From Homoserinimonas sp. (GTDB lineage Bacteria; Actinomycetota; Actinomycetes; Actinomycetales; Microbacteriaceae): a DNA stretch of 64,000 nucleotides. The stretch covers positions 51,575-115,574 of the forward strand of contig JAMLGP010000001.1 of assembly GCA_023957835.1 (NCBI GenBank). The letters are read 5' to 3'. Positions within the stretch are counted from its first letter, which is position 1, and each line of letters opens with the position of its first letter. Below the pieces are notes generated by a model that was not told the DNA's origin, did no database searches, and saw nothing but the letters and a program-made list of their open reading frames with translations. Below are positions 45,939-54,378 of this stretch, piece after piece. Made by a program: the position numbers and the translations under genes.

Positions 45939-46769
45939 TCAGCTGCCGCCGACCGAGCATCCGCCAGCCTGGAAGTTCTCTTTCCAGTTCGCACTCGGAG
46001 CGCCGCTTGAAGATCCGAGTGAGGTTATCGTCGCCTTGCATTCGGTGAGGGTGGCCCGTCCTGCTGGCACCCCGGCAAAGGGTTGACCCTTGAGGGTACC
46101 GGCCGGGATTACCGTGTTGAAGCCGTAGTTCAGTCCGGCCCAACCCTGCAGCGGCGGGGTGTTGCCGGTGCCGACCGAGTCGCCGCTGATTGCAACATAG
46201 GTCGAGCCGCTTCCGACACCCTGCAGGAAGGGCTGCTGCAGGCAGTGCGGAATGTAGTCGCCAGGCGACGCGTTCTGGCTAAGAATTTCCAGCTGCGCAA
46301 CGTCACCAGTGGCAGCGACGTAGAGCGGCTGGCCGAACGGGGTGAGTGCGATCGGCAGGTCGGAGGGCCAGGCGGCAGTTCCGACCTGAACTGCGGAGTA
46401 ATCCACGGTTGTGAAGCTCGCCTTGAAGTCCGCGAGCATCGACGAGTCCACTTCACCCTGGCACCAGGCGCTGATCGCCTGGTTTGCCGCCGCGGCTTCG
46501 GTCGAGTCGAAGGTCCAGCTTGAGTGCACCGTAACCGAGAGAGCCAGAACTGCTCCATTGTCAGCGGTTGCCATTCCCGTCAGAGTTAGCACCGCATCTG
46601 CTGGCGGGGCTGGGAAGGTGTAGGCCGGCTGAGAGTCGGACGTTGACGGCGACGGCGACGGTGAACTCGAAGACGACTTGTCCGGAGTTGTGGCGGTTGG
46701 TTGACAAGCGGTTAGCAATGCCGCGGTCGCGGCGATCGTTACGGCTGCCAGCATTTTGGAGTGGCGCAT
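45939..46769 (-). CDS. Secreted lipoprotein of unknown function
   Basis: 276 residues from ATG 46769 (AGAGGATCAG upstream; the frame is open for a further 134 codons on a false extension). Signal peptide MLAAVTIAATAALLTAC with lipobox Cys near residue 22, then a Ser/Pro linker (SSSSSPSPSPSTSDS). The mature domain has ADAVLTLTGMATADNGAVL, a W-rich middle, and four cysteines (WCQGE, HCLQQ, ECKAT, GGCSVGG), suggesting disulfides. I do not recognise a family. Divergent from an ABC exporter, sharing a promoter region with repeats. Confidence 0.85.
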   Translation of the reverse strand: MRHSKMLAAVTIAATAALLTACQPTATTPDKSSSSSPSPSPSTSDSQPAYTFPAPPADAVLTLTGMATADNGAVLALSVTVHSSWTFDSTEAAAANQAISAWCQGEVDSSMLADFKASFTTVDYSAVQVGTAAWPSDLPIALTPFGQPLYVAATGDVAQLEILSQNASPGDYIPHCLQQPFLQGVGSGSTYVAISGDSVGTGNTPPLQGWAGLNYGFNTVIPAGTLKGQPFAGVPAGRATLTECKATITSLGSSSGAPSANWKENFQAGGCSVGGS

Positions 46770-46780
46770 CTGATCCTCTT

Positions 46781-46829
46781 TTGGTCGGGAACTGCTTGTT
46801 GGTCGGGAACTGCTCTTGGTCGGAAGCAG
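46781..46829 (-). repeat. 17-18-bp tandem repeats in the lipoprotein 5' leader
   Basis: TTGGTCGGGAACTGCTTG (46781-46798), TTGGTCGGGAACTGCTC (46799-46815) and a shorter TTGGTCGGAAGCAG (46816-46829) follow one another between the presumed promoter and the ATG at 46769. They begin 12 nt from the start codon. Confidence 0.85.
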
Positions 46830-46842
46830 TATCGAGATACTA
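46828..46842 (-). promoter_or_regulatory. Perfect palindrome over the lipoprotein -10 box
   Basis: AGTATCGAGATACT (46828-46841) has perfect 6-bp arms with 2-nt spacer. On the minus strand TAGTAT (46842-46837) is a fitting -10 box, so a regulator bound here would block the promoter. Confidence 0.55.
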
Positions 46843-46913
46843 GGCCCAAATGTCTTCCAGATGGCACAAGTAACGTATTTATTCCGGCCGCAATTTTCAC
46901 GAACTCCAGCAGG

Positions 46914-46919
46914 TAATCT
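46914..46919 (+). promoter_or_regulatory. -10 box of the ABC exporter operon
   Basis: TAATCT ends 8 nt before GTG 46928 with no ribosome-binding site between, suggesting a leaderless transcript starting near that GTG. Confidence 0.45.
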
Positions 46920-46927
46920 TGGTTGTC

Positions 46928-47863
46928 GTGTCTGCATCCAAGAGCCCTGTAGTAGCTGCCGAGTCCCTGACCAAGAAGTACAAGGATTTCGCCGCAGTTG
47001 ACGGGATTTCCTTCGAAATCGCACAGGGCGAATCCTTCGGCTTTCTTGGGCCAAACGGCGCGGGCAAGTCGACCACCATGCGCATGGTCGGTGCCGTTTC
47101 AACCAGGACTTCCGGCAGCCTGTCTGTGGTCGGCCTCGACCCGAACAACTACGGTCCGGAGATTCGATCACAACTTGGCGTAGTTCCTCAGGCTGACAAT
47201 CTCGACACCGAGCTGAAGGTGCGCGACAACTTGATCGTCTACGGCCGCTACTTCGGCCTGAGCAGGAGCTATCTCGGCCCTAAGGCGGATGAGTTGCTGG
47301 AATTCGCGCAATTGAAGGAGAAGGCGAAGGAGAGAATCGATGACCTCTCCGGCGGAATGAAGCGCAGGCTCACAATCGCCAGGGCGCTGATCAACGACCC
47401 CCGCATCCTGCTCCTGGACGAACCCACGACCGGACTCGACCCTCAGGCTCGGCACATTCTCTGGGACCGGCTTTTCCGGCTCAAGGAGCAGGGCACGACC
47501 CTGATCCTGACAACGCATTACATGGATGAGGCAGAACAGCTCTGCGATCGGCTGGTCGTTATCGACAAGGGCAAGATCATGGCGGAAGGCTCGCCGGCGG
47601 CCCTGATTCGCAAGTATTCCACCCGCGAGGTTCTTGAGCTTCGCTTCGGATCGGAGCACAATGCCGCAGCCGCCAAGAAGGTCGAGGGGCTGGGAGAGCG
47701 GATTGAGGTACTGCCGGACCGCGTGCTCATCTACAGTGACAACGGCGAGGCGACCCTTCAGAAGGTGACAGAGACCGGGCTCAACCCGATTACCTCTTTG
47801 GTTCGGCGTTCGAGTCTTGAGGATGTCTTCCTGAGACTCACCGGAAGGTCGCTGATCGAATGA
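46928..47863 (+). CDS. ABC-2 type exporter ATP-binding protein
   Basis: 311 residues from GTG 46928 (TTG 46919 is an alternative but falls in the -10 box). Walker A FLGPNGAGKSTTMRM (about residue 42), Q-loop VVPQADNLDTEL, signature LSGGMKRRLTIARALINDP, Walker B ILLLDEPTTGLDPQ, His switch LTTHYMDEAEQLCDRL. Close to NodI/DrrA-type drug or polysaccharide exporters. Overlaps the first permease gene by 4 nt. Confidence 0.93.
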   Translation: MSASKSPVVAAESLTKKYKDFAAVDGISFEIAQGESFGFLGPNGAGKSTTMRMVGAVSTRTSGSLSVVGLDPNNYGPEIRSQLGVVPQADNLDTELKVRDNLIVYGRYFGLSRSYLGPKADELLEFAQLKEKAKERIDDLSGGMKRRLTIARALINDPRILLLDEPTTGLDPQARHILWDRLFRLKEQGTTLILTTHYMDEAEQLCDRLVVIDKGKIMAEGSPAALIRKYSTREVLELRFGSEHNAAAAKKVEGLGERIEVLPDRVLIYSDNGEATLQKVTETGLNPITSLVRRSSLEDVFLRLTGRSLIE

Positions 47864-48723
47864 GCGAGCTTGCAGCGTCAACTACCGAAACCCCCGATCT
47901 CGAGTCCGCCAAAGCTAAGGCTCTTGCCGCCGGCGTCAAACCCCGGAAGTACGGCGGCTGGTATGTGGCGGAACATCGACTGCTTTCAATGCGCACTTAC
48001 CTTCAGACCATGGTTGCGACCGGAGTGGGAACTCCGCTGCTTTACCTGTACGCAATGGGGGTCGGGCTTGCAACTCTCGTTGACGCCGATCAGGGCCAGG
48101 GGCTCGACAAGGTCAGCTACCTCGTCTTTGTCGCTCCCGCGCTGATTTGCAGCGCCGCGCTCACCACAGCCACCGAAGAATTCAGCTACCCGATCATGCT
48201 CGGCTTCAAGTGGAATCCGACTTTCTTCGGAATGAATTCCGCACCGCTTGAAGGTGGCCAGATCATCAATGGCGTCACCTATTCGGTGTTGTTCCGCCTC
48301 GTCGCGCAAAGCATCGTCTATTACCTGTTCATGCTCCTGTTCGGAGCGATCCCGAGTCCCCTCGGCTGGCTATCGATTTTCGCCGCAGTGGCAACCGGAA
48401 CCGCCCTCGGCACGATGCTCATGGCCTATGCGAGCCGACTCGAAGAAGACAAGGGCCAGTTCAACTACATCATGCGCTTCGGAGTGATTCCGCTGACCCT
48501 GTTCTCCGGAACTTTCTTCCCGCTCACGGCGCTGCCGGTCTGGCTGCACTGGATCGGCTGGATCTCGCCGCTTTGGCACGGAACCGAACTCTCGAGGGTC
48601 TTCGCCTACGGTTACTCCGAGCCGATCTGGCTCACGGTTACTCACGTCGTCTACCTCGTTGCCCTCACAGCAATCGGCTGGTGGCTCGCGAGGCGAATCG
48701 CGGTTCGGAGGCTCAACAAATGA
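47860..48723 (+). CDS. ABC-2 type permease 1
   Basis: 287 residues, ATG overlapping the ATPase stop (ATGA). Hydrophilic N terminus of about 35 residues, then six hydrophobic segments: VATGVGTPLLYLYAMGVGL, YLVFVAPALICSAALTTA, LVAQSIVYYLFMLLFGAI, LSIFAAVATGTALGTMLMAY, FGVIPLTLFSGTFFPLTALP, LTVTHVVYLVALTAIGWWLA. The FSGTFFPLTALP segment is typical of NodJ/DrrB permeases. Forms a heterodimeric channel with the next gene, whose ATG overlaps its stop. Confidence 0.9.
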   Translation: MSELAASTTETPDLESAKAKALAAGVKPRKYGGWYVAEHRLLSMRTYLQTMVATGVGTPLLYLYAMGVGLATLVDADQGQGLDKVSYLVFVAPALICSAALTTATEEFSYPIMLGFKWNPTFFGMNSAPLEGGQIINGVTYSVLFRLVAQSIVYYLFMLLFGAIPSPLGWLSIFAAVATGTALGTMLMAYASRLEEDKGQFNYIMRFGVIPLTLFSGTFFPLTALPVWLHWIGWISPLWHGTELSRVFAYGYSEPIWLTVTHVVYLVALTAIGWWLARRIAVRRLNK

Positions 48724-49550
48724 CCGCTCTGGATTCGAGACAGACTCCGAAGGTCAGCAGACCGTTCCTGCTGCCTTCCCTCTATGCCGGAAATGCCCGC
48801 TCAGTAATGCAGCGCGGGGTTCTCGCAACCGCGAGTACTAACTGGCTAATCGTCGTTTCAGGATTCTTCGAGCCGGTCTTCTACCTGCTGGCCATGGGGA
48901 TCGGCCTCGGCAGCTTCATTGGCACGGTAGAGCTCCCCGGCGGCCAGCCAGTGCCCTATGCCGCCTACATCGCGCCAGCACTGCTGGCGGTCGCGGCCAT
49001 GAACGGGGCAATTTTCGACTCGACCTGGAACGTCTTCTTCAAGATGAATTTCGGCAAACTCTACGACGGAATGCTCGCGACTTCGCTCGGCCCGTTCGAT
49101 GTGGCGCTCGGCGAAATCATGCTCGCGCTCGCCCGCGGCTTCGTTTACGCGTGCGGATTCATGATCGTCATGCAGGTGCTCGGTCTGAATCTTTCCTGGA
49201 TGGCGATACTGGCCCTGCCATCCGTGCTCCTGATCGCGTTCGCATTCGCAAGCTTCGGAATGGGAATCACGAGCTACATGAAGACCTTCCAGCAAATGGA
49301 CTGGATCAACTTCATCATGCTGCCGATGTTCCTGCTTTCGGCCACGTTCTTCCCGATCACGGTCTACCCGACGGCTCTGCAGTGGGTGATTCAGGCAATG
49401 CCGCTCTGGCACGGAGTCGAATTGATCCGCGGCTTCACCACCGGAGCAATCGACGCAGCCACCCCGTGGCACGTGCTCTACTTCGCAGTGATGATCGTCC
49501 TCGGAATGACTCTCACCACGCGCAGACTAAAGGCGCTCTTCCTCAAGTAG
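48720..49550 (+). CDS. ABC-2 type permease 2
   Basis: 276 residues from ATG 48720, which overlaps the stop of permease 1; the longer upstream frame is not used. Six membrane segments with LIVVSGFFEPVFYLLAMGIG, YIAPALLAVAAMNGAIFDS and FIMLPMFLLSATFFPITVYP (NodJ-like), ending TTRRLKALFLK. Together the three genes encode one exporter; the substrate is unknown. Terminated by a hairpin overlapping the stop codon. Confidence 0.9.
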   Translation: MTALDSRQTPKVSRPFLLPSLYAGNARSVMQRGVLATASTNWLIVVSGFFEPVFYLLAMGIGLGSFIGTVELPGGQPVPYAAYIAPALLAVAAMNGAIFDSTWNVFFKMNFGKLYDGMLATSLGPFDVALGEIMLALARGFVYACGFMIVMQVLGLNLSWMAILALPSVLLIAFAFASFGMGITSYMKTFQQMDWINFIMLPMFLLSATFFPITVYPTALQWVIQAMPLWHGVELIRGFTTGAIDAATPWHVLYFAVMIVLGMTLTTRRLKALFLK

Positions 49551-49573
49551 CGAGCCGCCTTCCGGCGACTCGC
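49550..49573. terminator. Hairpin between convergent transcripts
   Basis: GCGAGCCGCC/GGCGACTCGC, 9 of 10 bp paired, loop TTCC, beginning at the last base of the permease stop. It separates the exporter operon from the oppositely oriented 117-residue membrane protein. Confidence 0.55.
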
Positions 49574-49585
49574 TCTCGGTTCGGG

Positions 49586-49939
49586 CTAGTGCCAGACGAC
49601 CGCGATAACGATGTTCGCGACAGTAAGCAGCCCGATTCCCCAAATTACCCAGCTGGCGACAGCGGTCTTCTTGCGGAAGAGGAAGACGAGCACGGTGATA
49701 ATGAGCACGATCGCGAGCTTCACGGCGATCTTGGTCGTGTTTACATGGCCGCCGCCCATTTCGGCGATTCCGACCATCGCTACGCCGGTTACCAACTGGG
49801 TGAGTGCACCGTGAATCATTCCGGCAATGATTTTGCCTTTGCCGGCGATCGTGTCTTTGACCTGAACCAGAACCCCGCCAAGCAGAGCGGCAAGACCGAT
49901 GAAGTGCAGGATGAGCAGGATGCTGAAGAGGATGTCCAT
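49586..49939 (-). CDS. Four-TM membrane protein of unknown function
   Basis: 117 residues; hydrophobic segments at about 4-24, 40-58, 70-87 and 94-113 with short charged loops (VKDTIAGKGK, FRKKTAVAS). MDILFSILLILHFIGLAALL starts at the membrane. Looks like a small integral membrane protein conserved in Microbacteriaceae, no named family. It lies 41 nt after the small peptide gene at the end of the mevalonate operon and may be part of that transcript. Confidence 0.8.
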   Translation of the reverse strand: MDILFSILLILHFIGLAALLGGVLVQVKDTIAGKGKIIAGMIHGALTQLVTGVAMVGIAEMGGGHVNTTKIAVKLAIVLIITVLVFLFRKKTAVASWVIWGIGLLTVANIVIAVVWH

Positions 49940-49980
49940 GGCTAAATCCTCTCAGCCGCAGCCCGTACGGGCAATTCGCC

Positions 49981-50079
49981 TCAGGACTTGAAGAAGACGA
50001 CCCACACCCAGCCGCCTGCCAGGGCGAGGGTAGCCAGCGACAGCAGGGCCAAAAGGATTCTGGAGAAGTTGAACTTCAC
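49981..50079 (-). CDS. 32-residue membrane peptide coupled to the mevalonate operon
   Basis: GTG at 50079 overlaps the TGA of the HMGR-mevalonate kinase gene (GTGA), the same 4-nt junction used between the other genes of this operon. The peptide begins MKFNFSRILLALLSLATLAL, continues with a hydrophobic AGGWVWVVFF and ends in Lys-Ser: a basic N terminus and a single transmembrane helix. It fits a small membrane protein rather than a secreted one, as there is no cleavage site or mature part. Too short for standard gene finders. Function unknown. Confidence 0.65.
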   Translation of the reverse strand: MKFNFSRILLALLSLATLALAGGWVWVVFFKS

Positions 50080-52367
50080 GATTTCACTCTACCGTTCGTT
50101 CCGTTTCGAATTTCGGTCAGATAGGTTTGGAAGCCGGCGGCATCCAGAGTCGCCGCCACATTCTGGATTCGGTCAGGTTCGGCGATTGCGATCATCGCGC
50201 CGCCTCCGCCACCTCCGGTGAGCTTCGCGCCGAGAGCACCCGATCTGCGGGCGAGGTCGACGAGTGTTTCCAGCTCTGGGCTAGATACCTGCAGCGCGTT
50301 CAATAACCCGTGGTTGAGGTTCATGACTTCGCCGAGCGCAGAGAGGTCTCCGGAGCGGAAGGCTTCAACCCCGGTCATGACCAGCCCGTCGATCTCCTGG
50401 AAGATCGCGTCATAGTGACCGGGGTTCTTCTGCCAACCTTCGTGTACTCGGCCAACCGTCTCGGCGGTAAGCGAGCGCACCCCGGTTAGTCCTATGACTA
50501 CTGGAATTGGCGTTGAACTCGAAAGGTGCTCGATCTCGTTTCCGCCTTCAGCCCGTCTGAACAGGATCGTTTCGCCGAAGGTGGCAACAGTGTTGTCGAT
50601 CCCGGATGGAGTCCCGTGAACCACCTGCTCGCATTCGAAGGCGAGATCCGAAACCTGCTGGTCGCTCAATTCAAGATGGTAGCTGTGGGCGAGCGCCCGG
50701 ATGACGGCTACCGCAAGCGCCGCAGAGGCTCCAAGTCCGCTGGCTCTGGGCAGATCGGGAAAGACCTCGACCTTTGCCTTTTCCTCACCGAGTCCGAGCC
50801 GATTGGCGATCAGTATTGCTACCCTCGCGGCAAGTTCTGCCCCGGCCGGATCGTGGGCGGCGGGGTCTGAGTCCCAGCCCGAAATAATGAGCTCGCGCTC
50901 TTTCGACGGTCTGGTCACTTCGGCGCGAATTGACAGGTTTAGCGGGGCGGCGATGGCGTGGTAGCCGTAAACAACCGAGTGTTCGCCGAGCAGGATGATC
51001 TTGCCGTAGCCGACATTGGCTCTCTGCGCGGGCTTGAGCTTCGGCACCGGCGAGAGGTCGATGGTTCCTGTGGCGGTAGCGCCGCCCTTGATCGCTTCTA
51101 TGATCTTCTGAGCCTTCCATACTTTGATGTCGCCGCTGGCAACCAGCTGCTCGACCACTTCTTCAAAGTCCTCTTCGCTGGCTCCGGCCGCCACGGCAAC
51201 GCTGCGGGCGTGCAGTCGCATGTGGCCGGGCTGGATTCCCTCGGTCGAGAGCGCCTTGAGTGCGGCCAGGTTTTGCGCAAGACCAACTGCGGCCAGGATC
51301 TCGGCGAGTTCCTTCGCCTTCGAGGTTCCGATGAGGGCCTGCGACAGGCGAACTGCAGGATTCGACTGGACCTGTCCGCCGACGGTGCCGACTTTGAGCG
51401 GCAGTTCGATTTCGCCGACCAGATTGCCGTCGGCATCCGCGCTCCATCGGGTGAGCGGCTGGTAGCTTCCGCTTCTGGCCGCCCAGGCATGGGCGGCGGC
51501 CTCGATCGCCCTCCAGTCGTTGCCGGTCGCTATCGCCACGGCGTCGATGCCGTTCATAATGCCCTTGTTGTGGGTAGTGGCTCGATAGACGTCAAGCTCG
51601 GCAAATTCGCCGGCGAGGATGATTCCGTCGCGTACTGCGACCCCGTCAAAGTGCTCTGTGGTCAGGTGTTCAACCGGGATTACCGCCCTGGAGCGAACGA
51701 CTGCACGGTCGGTGAGGTTCGAGAGGATGCGCAGGAAGACTCGACCTCCGCTCAGCTCGGCAATCAGCGGCGCGACCGCTTCGCACATGGTATTTACGAG
51801 GTTCGCCCCCATGGCATCCCGCGAGTCGACGATCAGGTGGACTACGAGCAGCTCGCCATTGGATCTGGTGGCACCCCGAAGGTGAACCTCCAGTTCGATC
51901 GCCCCGCCGCCCCTCGCGACCATGTTCGGGTGGGTCTGGTTGGCTAGGGCGAGAATCTGATCCCTGGAGCGCAGGATGGCTTCCTTCGCCGCGGCAGGGT
52001 CGGGCACGTCGAGAACCTGAACCTGCCCGATCAGCAGCGGGTCATCCGAAGTGCTTGTGAACCCTCCGGACTTGCGGACGATGAGGGCGGCGGAGCTAAC
52101 GGCCGCGACTATCGAGGGCTCCTCTACGACCATAGGAACCACATGGTCGATTCCGTTGACGGTGAAGTTCAGGCCGAGCCCCAGCGGCATCGAGAAGACT
52201 CCCACCACATTTTCGGTGAGCCGATCCGCCTTTAGGGTCGTAAGAACATAGGAGCCGGTGCTTAGAGCTTCGTAGTCTTCGGCGCTGATAATTTGCCGCT
52301 TGAGCAGCTCCTTTAGGCGCTCTTCTACGCCGAGCTGATAGAACTTCGGGATTCTGGAGTCGGTCAT
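50076..52367 (-). CDS. Fused HMG-CoA reductase (class II) - mevalonate kinase
   Basis: 763 residues with two enzymes. Residues 1 to about 430 are a class II HMG-CoA reductase: VVEEPS with Glu83, DSRDAMGANLVNTMCEAVAP (cofactor/HMG site), THNKGIMNGID with Lys268, Asp284 in TGNDWRA, and GHMRLHARS with His382; these sit within one residue of the E83/K267/D283/H381 set of the Pseudomonas mevalonii enzyme. From about residue 455 a GHMP kinase begins: KIILLGEHSVVYGYHAIAAP, PRASGLGASAALAVAVIRAL (ATP loop), KLTGGGGGGAMIAIAE near the C terminus. No stop or frameshift lies between. It would turn HMG-CoA into mevalonate and then 5-phosphomevalonate. The ATG overlaps the mvaK2 stop by 4 nt. Confidence 0.93.
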   Translation of the reverse strand: MTDSRIPKFYQLGVEERLKELLKRQIISAEDYEALSTGSYVLTTLKADRLTENVVGVFSMPLGLGLNFTVNGIDHVVPMVVEEPSIVAAVSSAALIVRKSGGFTSTSDDPLLIGQVQVLDVPDPAAAKEAILRSRDQILALANQTHPNMVARGGGAIELEVHLRGATRSNGELLVVHLIVDSRDAMGANLVNTMCEAVAPLIAELSGGRVFLRILSNLTDRAVVRSRAVIPVEHLTTEHFDGVAVRDGIILAGEFAELDVYRATTHNKGIMNGIDAVAIATGNDWRAIEAAAHAWAARSGSYQPLTRWSADADGNLVGEIELPLKVGTVGGQVQSNPAVRLSQALIGTSKAKELAEILAAVGLAQNLAALKALSTEGIQPGHMRLHARSVAVAAGASEEDFEEVVEQLVASGDIKVWKAQKIIEAIKGGATATGTIDLSPVPKLKPAQRANVGYGKIILLGEHSVVYGYHAIAAPLNLSIRAEVTRPSKERELIISGWDSDPAAHDPAGAELAARVAILIANRLGLGEEKAKVEVFPDLPRASGLGASAALAVAVIRALAHSYHLELSDQQVSDLAFECEQVVHGTPSGIDNTVATFGETILFRRAEGGNEIEHLSSSTPIPVVIGLTGVRSLTAETVGRVHEGWQKNPGHYDAIFQEIDGLVMTGVEAFRSGDLSALGEVMNLNHGLLNALQVSSPELETLVDLARRSGALGAKLTGGGGGGAMIAIAEPDRIQNVAATLDAAGFQTYLTEIRNGTNGRVKS

Positions 52368-53350
52368 ACAGCTTCGATCCTCGCCCCGCTCGGGCTTATC
52401 GGGACTGGAACCACAACCACTCCGGACTCTTGAATTGCGGATCTGACCTGATCCAACAGTTCAAGCTTGGCAAAGATGAGCCCCAGATCGCCACCTCCGG
52501 CCCCGCTCGTCTTGAAGACCGCCCCGAATTTCGAGGCGATATCCCTAAGTCGAAGATGTTCGCTCGTGACAATTCCGATTGAAGCCTTGCGATCGAAGCC
52601 CGCAAGGGCCTGGAAGTAGTCGTCGGCAAGCCCCATGAACTGTTCGGCATCCAGTATGTCTGTCGGGACCCGCTCGGACAGTTCGACGAGTCTGCCCATT
52701 TCGAGATCGAACTGCTTCGGGTTGCTCTTCCTGAAGGCCTCCATTCGGGACAAGTGTCCGACCGTGCTGCTTCCCTCTCCGGTTTTTACCGCAATGAGAC
52801 CGAGTCCGTTCGGCCAGTTGAGCGGAATGATCTCTTCGGGCTGTCGAAAGCCGATCAATCCGCCGAAGGTACTCGCAGCCACGTCCACGCCGCTTCCCCT
52901 TCCGCCCTGGGCCCTCGAATGCGCCGCATGGCCAAGTCTGAATCGCACGGCGGGATCGAGCTTGAGGTTCGCGGCGCAGTCCAGAGCAAGCAACAGGGAT
53001 GCCGCTGCCGCAGCGCTCGAACCGAGGCCAAGCTTCGACCCGGCATCGTAAAGTGCGCTGCTGTCAATTTCGATCAAATGGGCAGGCAACTCGCGGCCGA
53101 CAAAGCGCTGAAACTCTTCAAGCACGGACTCGATCAGTGCAAATTTTGGGCTCGAAGCGGAAGTGTTCGAGAGCGGCTCGAACTCATCTGAAGACTCCGC
53201 CGGTCCAGCCGACCGTACACTCCAGCGGTCCGAGGGGTTAAGTGAAACCTGCACTCTGCGGTCAACTGCGGCGGCGAGCGCCGTTCCGCCGGCAAGGACC
53301 GCAAATTCGCCCAGCAGTACGAGCTTTCCCGGAGCGGAAGCCTCGATCAC
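52364..53350 (-). CDS. mvaK2: Phosphomevalonate kinase
   Basis: 328 residues from GTG 53350, which overlaps the mvaD stop (GTGA); a longer upstream frame is a shadow of mvaD. GHMP-kinase motifs: VIEASAPGKLVLLGEFAVLA (N terminus), KLGLGSSAAAAASLLLALDC (ATP loop), SRAQGGRGSGVDVAASTFGG (PMK-type), KTSGAGGGDLGLIF near the C terminus. Adds the second phosphate to 5-phosphomevalonate. Middle gene of the mvaD-mvaK2-fusion operon. Confidence 0.92.
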   Translation of the reverse strand: MIEASAPGKLVLLGEFAVLAGGTALAAAVDRRVQVSLNPSDRWSVRSAGPAESSDEFEPLSNTSASSPKFALIESVLEEFQRFVGRELPAHLIEIDSSALYDAGSKLGLGSSAAAAASLLLALDCAANLKLDPAVRFRLGHAAHSRAQGGRGSGVDVAASTFGGLIGFRQPEEIIPLNWPNGLGLIAVKTGEGSSTVGHLSRMEAFRKSNPKQFDLEMGRLVELSERVPTDILDAEQFMGLADDYFQALAGFDRKASIGIVTSEHLRLRDIASKFGAVFKTSGAGGGDLGLIFAKLELLDQVRSAIQESGVVVVPVPISPSGARIEAV

Positions 53351-54345
53351 GGGCTTTGCACCAATCGAGCCGCCGGTCCCAGGCGAGTCGTGATCGTCTG
53401 CAGGACTCCCGGAAGCTCGGCAACAGAGGCGGAAATTTGCTCGGCCCGGTCCGGCTCGCAAATGATCTTCACCTGCGGACCCGCATCGATAGTGAAGTAG
53501 CCTTCGATTCCGTCTCGACGCAACTCCGTCACCCGGCGAATTACCGCAACGGTAGCCGGATTCCAATAGATGAGCGGGGGAGAAGTCGTGAACATGAGGG
53601 AGTGCATTGCCAGACAGCTGCGCTCGGTGAGCGCCCCGGTCTTCTCGAGGTCGCGGGCCAGAACCGCTGCCCGCAGTTCGTCAAGAGCCGCCGGTGCGCT
53701 CTCAACCCAGGCGTCGTAAAAGGGCGAACTCCCGCTCGTGGAGAGCATTCCTTCAGTTGAAGAAACCGACTTCGGTTCGGTCTGGGTTATCGCCACCACT
53801 ACGCTCAGCGGCCAGTCTTCGGCCGGCATGAGTTGCTCCGCGAACGAGTCTGAGCCGTCCGCGGCGCTGCCCGAGTGCAATTCTGCGAAGCCGCCGAAGA
53901 TCGATCTGGCGGCCGATGCAGAACCGCGGCGGGCGGCTATGGAAAGCTCTCGGCTGCTCAACTCGAGACCGGCCGCCGCGGCCGCTGCAACCGCCAGCGC
54001 AGCCAGACCGGAGGCTGAAGAAGCGAGCCCGGCTCCGGTCGGAAAGTTATTGTTTGAAACTACCCGCGCCGCGAGGTCGATTCCGGCTCGCTCCCTGATC
54101 AGATCGAGAACGCGGCTCGCCTTCTGCGCAGGAGCCGAACCGCCGTTCAGCACGAGTTCGTCGGCTTGCAGATCCGGGCTGAAGCTGACGGCGGTTTCGG
54201 TGGATAGAGCATCCAGAGTTATCGAAATGGATCCGACGGCGGGGATATTGAGCCTGGAATCGCGCTTTCCCCAATACTTGGCGAGAGCGATATTGCTGTG
54301 CGCGATTGCACTCGCGGTGAGCCCATCCTGACCGGTTCGTCCCAT
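53347..54345 (-). CDS. mvaD: Diphosphomevalonate decarboxylase
   Basis: 332 residues. Signature IALAKYWGKRDSRLNIPAVG near the N terminus, NNNFPTGAGLASSASGLAAL (ATP loop), RRGSASAARSIFGGFAEL, EPKSVSSTEGM, and TIDAGPQVKIICE with the catalytic-region Asp. Performs ATP-dependent decarboxylation to isopentenyl diphosphate. First gene of the operon; ATG at 54345 lacks a strong ribosome-binding site. An isopentenyl-diphosphate isomerase gene, usual company for this pathway, is not in the window. Confidence 0.95.
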   Translation of the reverse strand: MGRTGQDGLTASAIAHSNIALAKYWGKRDSRLNIPAVGSISITLDALSTETAVSFSPDLQADELVLNGGSAPAQKASRVLDLIRERAGIDLAARVVSNNNFPTGAGLASSASGLAALAVAAAAAAGLELSSRELSIAARRGSASAARSIFGGFAELHSGSAADGSDSFAEQLMPAEDWPLSVVVAITQTEPKSVSSTEGMLSTSGSSPFYDAWVESAPAALDELRAAVLARDLEKTGALTERSCLAMHSLMFTTSPPLIYWNPATVAVIRRVTELRRDGIEGYFTIDAGPQVKIICEPDRAEQISASVAELPGVLQTITTRLGPAARLVQSP

Positions 54346-54378
54346 TTGGCTGCTGCGGCTCCACTCGGCTGGTTCGCT

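Noticed and set aside
46770..47171. N-terminal extension of the lipoprotein frame
   Set aside because: It is antisense to the ABC ATPase and the promoter region; a lipoprotein signal peptide with RBS begins at 46769.
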